From Maylandia zebra (lineage: Eukaryota; Chordata; Actinopteri; Cichliformes; Cichlidae): a stretch of 64,000 nucleotides of DNA. Position numbers and translations under genes: made by a program. The notes beneath the pieces are model-generated. The model did not search any database. It saw only the letters and a program-made list of their open reading frames with translations, and was not told where the DNA came from. Positions 20,185-53,410 of the stretch are shown piece by piece. Location: the NCBI RefSeq assembly GCF_041146795.1, contig NC_135172.1, forward strand, positions 37,720,623 through 37,784,622, read 5' to 3'. Position 1 is the stretch's first letter. Each line of letters opens with the position of its first letter.

Positions 20185-21226
20185 GTAAGTTGTTAAAAAA
20201 ATACTCAGAGCAGGGGAAATAGACCCGGTTTCAGCGTTAGACACAGAGGCGGGGTCATTCCTTAAGATCCTGTTAATTTTAGCCGTGGTTCTTTCTTTGT
20301 AATTTTAGACCGGCCACTTTTAATGTTTCTGTCTGCGCTTTGCTGTTTGCTTCCATACAACCGGGAAAGCTCTACCGGCTCATCCCAACGCAGCGAAATC
20401 ACACGAATAAGTTTATACACAACACCGTTTTGTTTTCTTACTATTAACCAAATATTTTAAAGCGCTTCGAGGCGTGGGTGGCTAGCTATGGGATTTTTCT
20501 CTGTGTTGGTCGGTAGAGGAGGAGGGGTTGGTATGGCTTGCCAAGCTAGCGAACGACATTACGCAGGCTGGCTAAACAAGTTTAAATGTGGGTTAAAGTG
20601 GCGAAAGTTGTTTTAAAGTCGGTTCGAGGATAATTGGGATTCCGAGAAAGCGAGCTGGTGTGGTAACACTGTAGTTATATAGTTAGAAGAAGCATCATAA
20701 CGCCTTTACCACAGCGTGCTATGCGCACTAATGTTAGCATCGCCCCCAAACGCTAGCTTCCCGTCAGCTAGCGAGCCGTGGTCGTTTGCTGTTGTGAAGT
20801 TAAAGCTGCTGGTGAGCCGGGAGAGGAATCGTATCCCTGTCACATTCTTGTAGATTATTATTATTTTTAATTCCCAAACAGTATAATCGAGTGAAACTTA
20901 AAAACTTAAATATTCACAATGTAAGCTGATGAACCAGTTTATGAAATAGCAAAGTTCTAGTACCAAACTACCAGTTAACTCAAAATTACAACACACGTGC
21001 ATGTCAAAAGAAACTGATGGCTTTGACTTGTTTGTGTAGGTAGTCCAGCTTGGTGAATGTTGTGATGTACAGTGTTAACAGAGTACCTCACAACTCGATT
21101 TAACTCTTCCTAACTCATTTAATTTGTCATTTTAACAGTGTGTAAAAGCTGCTTCGGTGAGGGGAACGAGAGGAAAACGCAGGGAACAAAAAAGGAAAAG
21201 AAACGAAGGAAATCCCCCGAAAGGAA

Positions 21227-42786
<21,560 letters not shown>

Positions 42787-45145
42787 CCTCCTATAAATAT
42801 CCACAATCCCTGACTCCCTGTTGGATCCACCAACCAATCAGTGAACTTCCTTACCCCTTTACCACAAGCCTTTGCTTACACATAACTGGGACCAGTGCTC
42901 ATTAATCCTTCACTCTATCCCACCAGACACTGAATGGTAATTCTCACCTGGGATCAGCATTTATAGAAGTGTGGAGACTTTTTGCTGACTCGTGCTTACT
43001 TCATCACTGGACTTCATAGGCCTTCCGTTTTTGGACTATTAGACCCTGCTACCCTGCCTTCTTCTGATGGTTAACGCTCACTATAAATGGCCTTTAAAAA
43101 CACACCCACAACACAGTGTCATGTGCAGGTGGACATATATGTATGTATTTTAAAAAAAAAAAAAAAGGCATTATGAACCCTTCTGAATTGTGAACTGTTA
43201 AGTTCTGGTAGTGGAGAGAAGAACAGGCTTATTTGAAAACCACCTGTATAGTTGTACTAACAAACACTGAGGGGGGAAATTGGCAGTCCAAAGATTATAT
43301 TTTCGTTATTGTTCTTCTGGTTATAATTAAGCAGTCCCACTTTTGGTGTGCAGAGACTGACCTTTTTAACTAGACTCATTATAATTGTGCAGCAGAATGA
43401 GCCAGTTTAATTTCTCTGTGTGTATTCTTGCATTCCTTGGTTTCTGAGCAGTCTGTATAGGGTGAAACAAAGATACTGTACACTGTGTGACAAAGAGTGA
43501 GCTACTTTGGAACAGTGAAAAAATACACTTTATTTTCTCTATCCGAGTGTCTGTGCGCGAGTGTTTTTTCAGCAGTGTGAGCCTTTTCACTTGTGGGGAT
43601 GTGAGTTTTACACCTCCTGTAGAATTTATGCAGCCTATGTGGTACAGTGCATTTACTTCCTAAATTGTTTCCACTCTACTTCAGATTGATTTAGACCCAG
43701 TGAAGGTCAAGGGTAACTTCAGATCTTCACAACCAAGGTTCTTGGGAAGCTGACAGTGCGTCTTTCTTTTTTAAACCACACATTAGACCTTTGAATCTAC
43801 ATCTGTTCCTTCCTCTCTAAAACAAGTATAGGTTTAGTTTTTTCCCCTTAAAAAACAGAAAATATATTTATCAACATCTCAACATGCTCAGTAAGCTCCT
43901 CCTCCAAGACATATTTGATAAATATGGTTGAATTAATTAAAACTCAACAATTTCATCAATCCTCAGTATATTATAATTTTAATGGGAATATGGTATTTAA
44001 AATGTGACTGTCTGTTTTTGGTACCTTTCTATACTTTTGGCAGGTAGCGATTCCAGTGTTTTCCCCATCACTCACGGGGAAGAAGTTTAAAGAGTCTTAT
44101 AAGGTCACCGTTAAATCTACTTTGGTTCACTGGTGGATTTTTCACTTCAGCACTTTAATATGTAGATTTATGACCTATACACACTCTTTTCTAAGAAAAA
44201 GAAGCATTAATGCATAAAAAAATACAGATGTTCTTCAAACATCATTTTCCAGTATTTACTACACCCTCAATATATCAGTTCTTTCAAATTCCCACAGTTT
44301 ATTTCCAAAGGTGTTCATTCTCGGTATCTTAATAATGATCATCAGTCATGATATAACTAATAAACCTCAAGCACAAATCAGGCTTTCAAATGTAAATCCC
44401 GAATGGTCAATATTTTTAAGATGACAAGCTAACATGGGCCATAAAAAGTAAAGAGGAAGTTCAGTGCGGCACCTGCAGTGTCTTCCATCTGACATGCCTT
44501 TTTATCCAATCTGATTTTCTCCTGGTAGAACTCGTATTTCTTCACTGTTGCCACATCAGATGGAAACATTAATTCAAAGTGGATTTCTGCTTTCCAGAAT
44601 CTGGAAAGAACATTGGTTTATCCAAAACACTTCTTTAGTGTTATCAGACGTTTTTAAAAAGACAACAACTCTTATTTAAACAATGGGAATCAATGTTTTT
44701 CTTCTTCATTTCTGTACGCATCCCTTTTGTGTCTTAGAATCGTTTTTTGTTGGACAGTTTTTCGTTGCTTGATACACTAGCAATTACCTCAGTCCCACTA
44801 TTTATGTCTTTTCAGAAAATGGCACAACCAGTATGCTTAGTGTGCATCTGTTCATTTTCCATGCAATTTGTTGGGTTGTTTGATATATATTCCTTTAAAC
44901 TCTATGAAACTTTCATTAAAGCGGTGTCATAGTAGTTTCATTATGTATTATATCTGTAACCAAAATCGTTTGAAGGTCTGTTGATGATGATAATGAAATT
45001 TTTAACAAACATTTGTACATTTTGTATGAGAGTTGTTACTAGTAATACTTTATTAAGTAGTGCAATGATTTTTTTTTTAATCCCTTACCCTGTCTTTTGG
45101 ATTTCAAAAGCTGGTTCAATAATAAATGTATAACATGCTCTTCTA
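42787..45145 (+). other. rnf38: rnf38 3' untranslated region
   Basis: A 2.3-kb AT-rich region after the stop codon with no further reading frame of note. An AATAAA at 45121-45126 is the best polyadenylation signal. Shorter transcripts cannot be excluded. Confidence 0.6.
45121..45126 (+). terminator. rnf38: Polyadenylation signal AATAAA for rnf38
   Basis: The canonical hexamer is followed within 30 bases by a T-containing stretch. It is chosen as the likely distal signal because the rest of the 3' flank becomes transposon sequence from 45503 onward. Confidence 0.5.
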
Positions 45146-45502
45146 AAACACTGTGGTATCATTACTCTTTCCTCAGCATTTTGTTTCCTTCATCCTGTAA
45201 ATTATCATCTCCAATGAACTGTCCACATAAGTGAAGTGCTTTTTACAACAATCCTCTTGGTGGCAGTGCAGTTCTGCAATCCAGGTAATCCTCCTGCCTG
45301 AGCCACGTGACTTCTCACATTTACCATAGACGGTGCTTTCTTGGCCTTGGAAATGTTAGTTTCTTTTTTTCAGGGGGTTAATTTAAACCTTTGCTTGGGC
45401 AAGGATCTGGTCCTAGGGTCCTGGGATTAACAACAAACATTTCTTTTCTTTTTCTACGGTTTTTAAAATTGTATTTCTTTGCTTTTATAAGAGTCTCCCT
45501 AG

Positions 45503-46479
45503 CAGTAGTGGTTTTTGATACGGGCGACACGGGCGGTTGCCCGAGGCGGCATCGTGGTGGGGGGCGGCATCACGGGCATCGGCAAAAAAAAATAAAAAAA
45601 TTGCTCGTACTCATGCTGCCCCGACATCAGCCAGTGCATATTGGGAATGGCATAGGCACCGATCGGTTTTCTATTGCCCATTTCCTGGGAGTAAGGGCGC
45701 CCTCCGTTTGCGAGGTGCGCCTGCTGCTTTCGGCACAGGGAGGAGAGGGCAGGGCTGCGGGGGATTCTGTGGCTGGCTGGAGCAGCATCTAATAACTAAC
45801 TCTCAAAATAAAACAAAATAAAAACAAAACAACAAACAAGAAAACACCAGACATTATGATACACACTTACAATTTGGACCGATTTTTTTTCGAAATTCTA
45901 TATGCGAAAAGTGAGCGCGAGAGCCCTCGTTGCGCCTGCTTGCTGCTGAAGTCAAAGTAAACTTTATTGTCATCTCCGCTACATACAGTCCAGTATATAG
46001 AGAGACGACGAGGCTCCAGTTACAGCAGTGCAAGTAACCAAACAATAAATATAAGAAGAGTAAGAAAATAAATATACACTTTAGGACTCGGGGTAAAGGG
46101 ATCAATAACAATTTAAAATTTATATTTTGATGATTTAATGTCTCATAGACAACGCGTGGAACGGGTTCTTAATGTTGTAAATCCAAGCCCATTATGTATT
46201 CATGATTTGAATCATGGGTTGTGTGAAATCCCAGAAATACACCTAAGACAAAGTGAATCTGTGAACTAAGGTGTAGGTCTATTAGGTTATGTTGTGGTGA
46301 TCCTCGAGTTGGGGGATTTGTGTTCATACTGGAGTCCAAAATTAAAACCAATGGAAGATGGACAAGAAAAGTTCAAAGCCATCAGGTGCTCAGTTTAGAA
46401 AAAATAGAAAAGAAGAGGAGGAGAAACGAGCAAAAGAGGGAGTGTTCCTCTGGCGCCAAACAGGCTAGGACCGCCACTG
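45503..46479 (+). mobile_element. hAT-type transposon remnant with 8-bp duplication
   Basis: The 977-bp element is bordered by CTCCCTAG (45495-45502) and CTCCCTAT (46480-46487), an 8-bp hAT-length duplication with one mismatch. Its ends CAGTAGTGGTTTTTGAT and (reverse complement) CAGTGGCGGTCCTAGCC form imperfect inverted repeats. Near the right end is a piece reading KPSGAQFRKNRKEEEEKRAK and ending at a stop, like the N-terminus of ZMYM1/TTF-type hAT-derived proteins. The rest of the transposase is absent. Confidence 0.8.
45945..46110 (-). repeat. LINE-like tail nested in the hAT remnant
   Basis: AAGTAAACTTTATTGTCATC and the following GTGCAAGTAACC resemble the reversed LINE ending seen at the left of the window. 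It sits inside the hAT element, so it may be a later insertion or part of the element body. Confidence 0.45.
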
Positions 46480-46760
46480 CTCCCTATAGTCACAAGTAAT
46501 TTGAGGATTTAAAAAACAAAGAAACAACGACAGCAAAAAACAAAAACCTCCGGATCTAATGAACATCTGAACACCTTATAACGGCTATAAGGTCTACATA
46601 TTTGTGAGCACTAGCTTCAAACTAGCTGCACTAGCTGTACACAGCTTATTTGAAGGGTGGTCAAAGTAACTCAAGTACTTTCACCATCTACGCTCCTGTT
46701 TGGTGTGACATCAGTTGACTATTTTGGCTGATTTGTTTCCTCTTTACAAAAAATAAGAAA

Positions 46761-46857
46761 ATGGAGTGCATCCTAAGCTTTTGCGGAAAGTGCTGGCATT
46801 CTTGTATCCACAGAAGAAATGTGTTAACCCTTTTAAGTCTGACAGGTGTTTTCCTGG
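46761..46857 (+). pseudogene. SLC1 remnant, exon 1
   Basis: Encodes 32 residues from ATG to FLG: a Cys-rich, basic cytosolic start, then RRNVLTLLSLTGVFLG, like the RRN...LLxLSVxxVxxG opening of SLC1 TM1. The donor is GTAAGT, phase 1, as expected for the family's next junction. Confidence 0.65.
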
Positions 46858-46976
46858 GTAAGTGAAAACGGTTATTTAATTACTGCAATTAATGATAGCG
46901 ACAGCTGTTGACCATTTATGGCCATAAACTGTACATGGACAAAGCTAATGCTAGCTGGCTATTAATTTTCCTACAG

Positions 46977-47034
46977 TATGCTAAATCCCGAAGTTTATAA
47001 TGGGTCTTTGACTTATGATATGAAGTATCTTGAG
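46977..47034 (+). pseudogene. Possible SLC1 remnant exon 2 (frameshifted)
   Basis: After the acceptor TTTTCCTACAG the frame LNPEVYNGSLTYDMKYLE resembles the family's L(R)P...LTYxxxKYF segment, but it is one base out of frame with exon 1 and lacks the following FPG. This is tentative and could be chance. Confidence 0.3.
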
Positions 47035-48542
47035 GTCACTTCTATACACTGGCTTTATAAAATAAATAATTAAAGCCGAACTGAATTTGAACATTCCGGT
47101 TGAAGTTATTTTGAGAACACTAGCAAAAAAACTTTAACAGTACTTTTAAATACAAGTAATAAAGCAGTTAGCAATTGGGCTAATATAATGCTAATTTTGG
47201 TACTTGTTAAATTTTACTAAAACAGTAATAATGTATAGCCTTAGCAGGAAGAAAACGGGGGCTTAAAAATATTTCAAACAGGCTTTGGGTTTTAATGCAC
47301 CTTAAATTCTTTTAGAGTGGATTTAGTTCATTCCTTGATTTGAAGTTGATTTTGGAAGTTATGGGTGTTAACTGTTAACTAACAGTGAATTAAGCTAATC
47401 AAACTTCAACCCATTAAATGTGGGATGATGAGCAAGATTGTGTGGGCTCTTTATATATGCAGGGGGTTAATGCTATGAGAATTTACGTTTTAATAAGAAT
47501 ATAAAACTTTAAAAAAATGAACACAGGAGACTGCAGATGACAAATGTGGCATTTGGCATGTTAAGGGCTATTTGAGTGCAACGAACACAGTTCCTTTATT
47601 GTAAATACCATAATAAGGGTGTAAAACAAAGCTAGAATTCGTTCTTGTGGATTTATGTATTCACCTTTTCTCTCTATCTAATTTTTTCACCTGGTGTTCT
47701 ATCTTGCAATCATAGGTTTAGTAAGGAGGCTTACATAAATGATCACATTTTGTTTTGTAGCCACACATTTCTTGTGAAACTCAAAAGATCTACATAGCTT
47801 AGGATTTGGTTGTGACCACCAAATCAGTGTAAGCAGCAAAAATTGTGACACTTTAACGTGCACATAGCCCATGATGACATTATTCTGTTTTCTTCAGTCA
47901 TTGAATAAAACCCAAGCTTTATGAACCTGTATGAGCTACATTGATGACTTTAGAAAACTAGAGCCATTATGTGGATGATCAATAAACTGAAAACTGTAGA
48001 AGTGGAGGGGAAAAGATAGTTGGTGCAGCTATTTACAGCAAATTAACAGCATCTGAACATTATGTTCTGAAGAAGCAAAAATACTGTGTGCCAAGGTCTC
48101 TTCAGAAATGGTGGTTGTAAACAACTCATTATTAAGGGAAGGAACATGGGACAAAAAGTTAATTTATGCCAAATTACACAAGAACTGAACAGAAACTTTG
48201 TGACAACAGGTTGTATGGTGGTATGAATCAAAATGTGAGGTTTTGGATTAATTTTTGTCAGTATGTATGATAGAGGCCAGGAGAGAGGTACAACAATGTG
48301 TGTCTACCTGCTAGCTTTAAAGTACAGCGGAGGTTCGGACATTCAAATTGATGAAATCGTGGATTGTGCCTGATTTTTATCCATCATATTATACCAAAGA
48401 CTGAAAAAGTCTGATTTGTAACAAACAAACAGCTTTTAGAAAAGCTTTAACTATTTAGGAATTACAGGCAGTTTTAAAGAAAATCTCTTATTCTCAGAGC
48501 ATCAGAAGTAAAATAAAAAGTTGGAAAAACTAACACCACTTC

Positions 48543-48880
48543 ATTCTCTTCCACTTATCCTTATCAGGGTCACAGGGGTTGGAGCCTTCCCCAGCTACCA
48601 TAGGACAAAATGCAGCATAAACCCTGCCAATCTGATGCAATGCTAACACAGAGAGGCGGGAAACAATTTACACTGAGATCCACACCTATGGGCAATTTAG
48701 AATCACCAGTTAACCTAACCCCACAAACAGCAAGTTTTTTGGAAGAAACTGGGGTACCTGGAGAGGACCCACACAAACATAGGGAGAGCATGCAAACTCC
48801 ATACAGATACTGGCGTCGAACTCAGCGCTTTTGTGCTATAAGGCAACAGTGCTAACCCCCACAACACCATGCTGTCCACA
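48543..48880 (-). repeat. Old reverse copy of the SINE-like element
   Basis: In reverse orientation it carries the same blocks as 3443-3802 (CATGCTGTCC and GTGCTAAC-type head at the right, CAATTTAGAATCACCAGTTAACCTAA centre, CTTATCAGGGTCACAGG-type end at the left), with many substitutions. Confidence 0.65.
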
Positions 48881-49615
48881 AATGAACATAACTACAAATA
48901 TAAAGACTTTTTTTTTTACTTGGATGATGTAGCTAATGTATCCCTGAGGTCTGCCAGGCCTTTACTGCAGGCCTTTCAGTTGCTGCTTGTTTGTGGATCT
49001 CTCTCCCTTTAGTTTTGCCTTCATTAACTGGGTGGGTGGAGATTGGCTGACTGACTTGGCCATTAAAGAATAAACAGTTTCTTTATCTCACTTTATAAAG
49101 TTTTTGCTACCTCTTTAATTTCATTTGGGTTATAAACCTAGTGATGACCTCCTTCACTTGCATCGGCATCTCTTTGGACCTTGTATTGAGAGTTCAAGTG
49201 AAAAAATACCAAATACAAAGTAACCACTTGGAATCAACTCCAGATCTTTTATATGATTAATTTTTCATGGGATAATATGGGAACAGGCCTCACCTGACCA
49301 TGAAAACAGCTTTTCAGTCAAATATTCAATTATGTTTGAGCCTCTGAAAATGGGGGCTACGTATAAAACTTACTGTAATTCCTAGTTAATGAATTAAAAA
49401 AAAAACTTTCTGAAACCTATTGATTTAAATCTGAAACTCTGAATTTTGGTTGTTTGATTTAAAATTCAGTGTTGTGTTATATAAAGAGACAATTACAAAA
49501 ATTGTGACATTGTCCAATTGCTTATGGATCCAACTGTATTGCTGTATCTCAAAGGTGTAGGTATGGGTGCAATTTTGAGGACCTACGCCAAGCTGACAAA
49601 GTTTCAAAGAATCTA

Positions 49616-49897
49616 CACTCAACAAAAATATAAACGCAACACCTTTGTTACTGCTCCCATTCCCCATGGGATGGACGTAGAGACCTAAAATTCATTCCAG
49701 ATACACAATATAACCATCCCTCCCAAACAGTGGTCACAAATCAGTCCAAATGTGTGGTAGTGGGCACATCTGCTATATTGAGATAATCCATCCCACCTCA
49801 CAGGTGTGCCACATCAGGATGCTGATCTGACATCATGAGTAGTGCACAGGTGTACCTCAGACTGCCCACAACAAAAGGCCACCTTGGAATGTGCAGT
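49616..49897. repeat. Left terminal inverted repeat of the Tc1 element
   Basis: Starts CACTCAACAAAAATATAAAC. It pairs with 50687-50968 with very few mismatches (for example CACCTTGG against CACCCTGG). Confidence 0.9.
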
Positions 49898-50686
49898 CTT
49901 TTGCGCTATTGGGGGTCTGGGGACCCAGAACCGGTCAGTATCTGGTGTGGCCACCATTTGCCTCATGCAGTGCAACACATCGTCGCATGGAGTCTATCAG
50001 ATTGTCAATTGTGGCCTGTTGAATGTTGGTCCACTCCACTTCAATGGCTGTGCGAGGTTGTTGGATATTCGTGGGAACTGGTACACGCTGTCGTATACGC
50101 CGGTCAAGCACATCCCGAACATGCTCAATGGGTGACATGTCCGGTGAGTATGCTGGCCATGCAAGAACTGGGACATTCTCAGCTGCCATCTGCCCTGAAC
50201 AATGTGAACCATGATTCATCCGTGAAGTGCACACCTCTCCAACGTGCCGGACGCCATCGAATGTGAGCATTTGCCCACACAAGTCTGTTACGGCGACGAG
50301 CTGGAGTCAGGTCAAGACCCCGATGAGGACGACGGGCATGCAGTTGAGCGTCCCTGAGACGGTTTCTGACAGTTTGTGCAGAAATTGTTTGGTTGTGCAA
50401 ACCAATTGTTCCAGCAGCTGTCTGGGTGGCTGGTCTCAGACGATCTTGGAGGTGAACCTGCTGGATGTGGAGGTCCTGGGCTGGTGTGGTTACACGAGGT
50501 CTGCGGTTGTGAGGCCGGTTGGATGTGCTGCCATATTCTCTGAAACGCCTGTGGAGACGGCTTATGGTTGAGAAATGAACATTCAATGCACGGGCGACAG
50601 ATCTGGTTGACATTCCTGCTGTCAGCATGCCAATTGCACGCTCCCTCATTGCTTGTGGCATCTGTGGCTTTTTGCTGTGAGACAAA

Positions 50687-50968
50687 ACTGCACATTCCAG
50701 GGTGGCCTTTTGTTGTGGGCAGTCTGAGGTACACCTGTGCACTACTCATGATGTCAGATCAGCATCCTGATGTGGCACACCTGTGAGGTGGGATGGATTA
50801 TCTCAATATAGCAGATGTGCCCACTACCACACATTTGGACTGATTTGTGACCACTGTTTGGGAGGGATGGTTATATTGTGTATCTGGAATGAATTTTAGG
50901 TCTCTACGTCCATCCCATGGGGAATGGGAGCAGTAACAAAGGTGTTGCGTTTATATTTTTGTTGAGTG
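50687..50968. repeat. Right terminal inverted repeat of the Tc1 element
   Basis: Reverse complement of the left repeat. It ends 16 bases before the SLC1 remnant exon at 50985. Confidence 0.9.
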
Positions 50969-50984
50969 TATATCGGTTTCTCAG

Positions 50985-51050
50985 GAGAAATACTGATGCG
51001 GATGCTTCAGTTGGTCACTGTTCCTCTCATTGTGTCAAGTGTGATTATGG
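50985..51050 (+). pseudogene. SLC1 remnant, exon 3 with mutated donor
   Basis: Encodes (G)EILMRMLQLVTVPLIVSSVI and M, matching the near-invariant SLC1 TM2 block GE(I/L)LMRML...PLIVSS. The acceptor is TTTCTCAG. The base after the exon should be GT but reads AT (ATAAGC), a likely G-to-A loss of the donor. Confidence 0.82.
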
Positions 51051-51476
51051 ATAAGCCATGAGTACTTTTCCTACCAACTATTACATTAACTCCCACATTT
51101 TCTACACCTGGATTTTAAATGACCAAAGTGGTTGTTCGTCAAATGTCTGATAAAAATCAATAATAAATATATCTAAGAATAATTCTCCTTGCGGTTTTAA
51201 ATTTAACAATGAAAACTGACATAATGACAATCCTATATGAAATTTTTAACAAAGCTACATTTTGACAGTTGTCTGAGACACATCACTCCACAGCTCACTG
51301 ATCAAACAAACTGCAGTGGTTTCAATGTGGACGCAACACAGAAAGATTTATGATCAGGAAAATGTATTATTTTTCTTCTTTTAGGTATTATATGGTTTGT
51401 ATTTTCTTTAGCCGTATTGTAAAGTAATTTGACTGTTTTTTTTCTTTGTATTATTTTTATACCATGTCTTTAACAG

Positions 51477-51569
51477 GAGTTTGTGGTGTAAGTGTTGGCA
51501 TATCCAGAAGAATCACTGCACGAGCGATAATATACTTTGTCTCAACCACTGTTTTGTCTGTAGGTGTAG
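51477..51569 (+). pseudogene. SLC1 remnant, exon 4
   Basis: Encodes GVCGVSVGISRRITARAI and IYFVSTTVLSVGVG, aligned to the SLC1 GVAALD...GxxGxRAVVYYxxTTxxAVxxG segment (TM3). Acceptor TTTAACAG, donor GTAAGA, phase 1 at both ends. Confidence 0.8.
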
Positions 51570-51924
51570 GTAAGAGAAATTTGGTTTTAGCTTCAGGAAT
51601 CTTTGCTTATCTTTTAAGACCTTTGTTTTTCTATGTTAAAGCATTAGACTTCCCAAAAATATTATCTGTATATCTGTGCACTCCATAATGTTTGGGACAA
51701 TGACACATTTTTTTTGCCTCTGTTCACCACCACAGGGGATTATAAATCAAACAATCAATTTTACAAAAGGTAAAAAGTTATATCTGTTTTTGTACATGGT
51801 CATGGAAGAGCATGGTCTTTTGGGTTGAGATAAGGTAATTGATCACCATATTGATTGTTTCATTTACAATCCACTATGATAGTCTACAGAGGCAAAACTA
51901 ATAAATTTAGACCTGCTTAAGCAG

Positions 51925-52006
51925 AGTGCGTTGTTTTTGTTGCTGTTTTTGATGATGACGATGATGAAGCCTTCTCAACAGTGGATGTCTTGTTGGATCT
52001 AATAAG
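51925..52006 (+). pseudogene. SLC1 remnant, exon 5
   Basis: Starts in the expected phase after TTAAGCAG, runs through an Asp-rich stretch and ends EAFSTVDVLLDLIR, matching the family's (S/T)(T/A)(V/A)D(A/V)xLDLIR. The donor is GTAAGA, phase 2. Confidence 0.78.
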
Positions 52007-52959
52007 GTAAGAAGAAAATTTGTTTTCTCAGAATCCTTCCTAACTCTTACTTTTCTTGCATTTATTTAGGTGTCATTTTCCAGTTTAGCATGATTTAGAT
52101 CAGTCAGTCAAATCCTTTAATCTGAGAAAAACTTCTTTAACTTTATAAAAACAAACAAATATAAATTTTCTCTTAATGTGCATTGCTGCAGCTCTCATTT
52201 TCACCCTCTGTCTGAAACAACTGGTTTTTGCTCATCTTTGATGAAATGGGGAGTCTGTTGTGATTGGTCAGCTGGCCTAGCTATAATGGAAATAAAAAAT
52301 CAAATTTAATCTGTGTTTCGTGGCGCACAATAGATCCAGGAACAGAAACGGAAGAAACTGCTACATTATATAATTCCACATTATATTGGTGTAATGGAAT
52401 GTTGTTACCATTTCTAACATTATTTGCGTTGTGTGTGTAGCGTCAGACAATCCTAAGAAAGTTGAGCTGCACTGTCGCACAGGAGATGGAATGAAAACAC
52501 AGCATCACACAACAACACATCTCTCTTCTCTTTTCTTTCTTCTGACCCCCCAAACAGTTTAGGCAGACAACTCACCCTCCTTGAGCCTGGTTTTGCTGCA
52601 GGCCTATTAAAAGGGAGTTCTTTTTTTCCCACCATTGCCAAGTCTTTGCTTATAGGGGATTTTCTCTAATGTTGCTAATATTATAAGGTCTTTATAAAGC
52701 AATTTAAGATTACTCTTGCTCTGAGTTGGTGATTTATAAATAAAATTACATTGACATTGTACCTCAGCATTGAGTTTTAGCAGAATCTATGGAAATACTA
52801 TCAAATCTGCTGATTAGAAATGTTAGTCACATTTCTTCTCTAATATGTTAACATTAGTAATAGTTTTCATATTGTTTTGGTAGCATTGCCACTAAGAATA
52901 AAAGCCCATATTTTTCTCAGATGCTGTAAGGGTTTGAGACTCCTGAAAGTTAACTCCTG

Positions 52960-53022
52960 ACTCTGAAATGTCTCAGTCCTAAAGTTTGTCATGCTTTGCT
53001 TGTGCCTGAGACATTTCAGAGT
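52960..53022. repeat. Perfect 17-bp inverted repeat (hairpin)
   Basis: ACTCTGAAATGTCTCAG at 52960-52976 and its exact reverse complement at 53006-53022, with a 29-base loop. Confidence 0.95.
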
Positions 53023-53410
53023 TAAAATTTGAAGCAGTTTCTGTTTTCTGTTGGAGAAAACTACTCTCGCGGACTTTTGCCCTTTCTCCCTTCGCATAGT
53101 TTTATATAAACATTATATGCAGTATTGTTAAAAAAAACAACAACAAAAAAAACTCATGGCAATAATCCAATAATAAATGGCAGTTTATTATTGGCAATAA
53201 TAAATTTGTTTGGCTCCAACCTGCAGTGACTCTAAGTTGCATAAGCAGCTATATGTGAGGCTTTCTTTTAAGTAACATATGTGTTAATGTTTAACAAAGG
53301 TTTAGATTATAACTTTAAAGCACCACTTTTCTCTTTTAAGTGCTTCAACACTAAACACCAACTAATAGCTTTTATCTTCTATGATGGTTGTTTTCTTGAC
53401 TCTTTTTCAG

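Larger units (their letters stand above)
49616..50968 (-). mobile_element. Tc1-type DNA transposon, internally deleted
   Basis: A 1353-bp element is flanked by TA on both sides (49614-49615 and 50969-50970). Its terminal inverted repeats are about 282 bp (49616-49897 and 50687-50968) and nearly identical. On the minus strand, 50742-50179 encodes the paired helix-turn-helix N-terminus up to the first catalytic Asp (FTDESWF). After a deletion and frame change, 50205-49935 encodes AWPAYSPDMSPIEH, which carries the third acidic residue. The second Asp (the QQDNARPH region) is missing, so it cannot make active transposase. Confidence 0.92.

Noticed and set aside
47655..47690. Possible missing SLC1 exon ending in ...LIFSPG before a GT
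   Set aside because: The donor phase fits, but there is no acceptor in the right phase and the remaining residues do not match the family.
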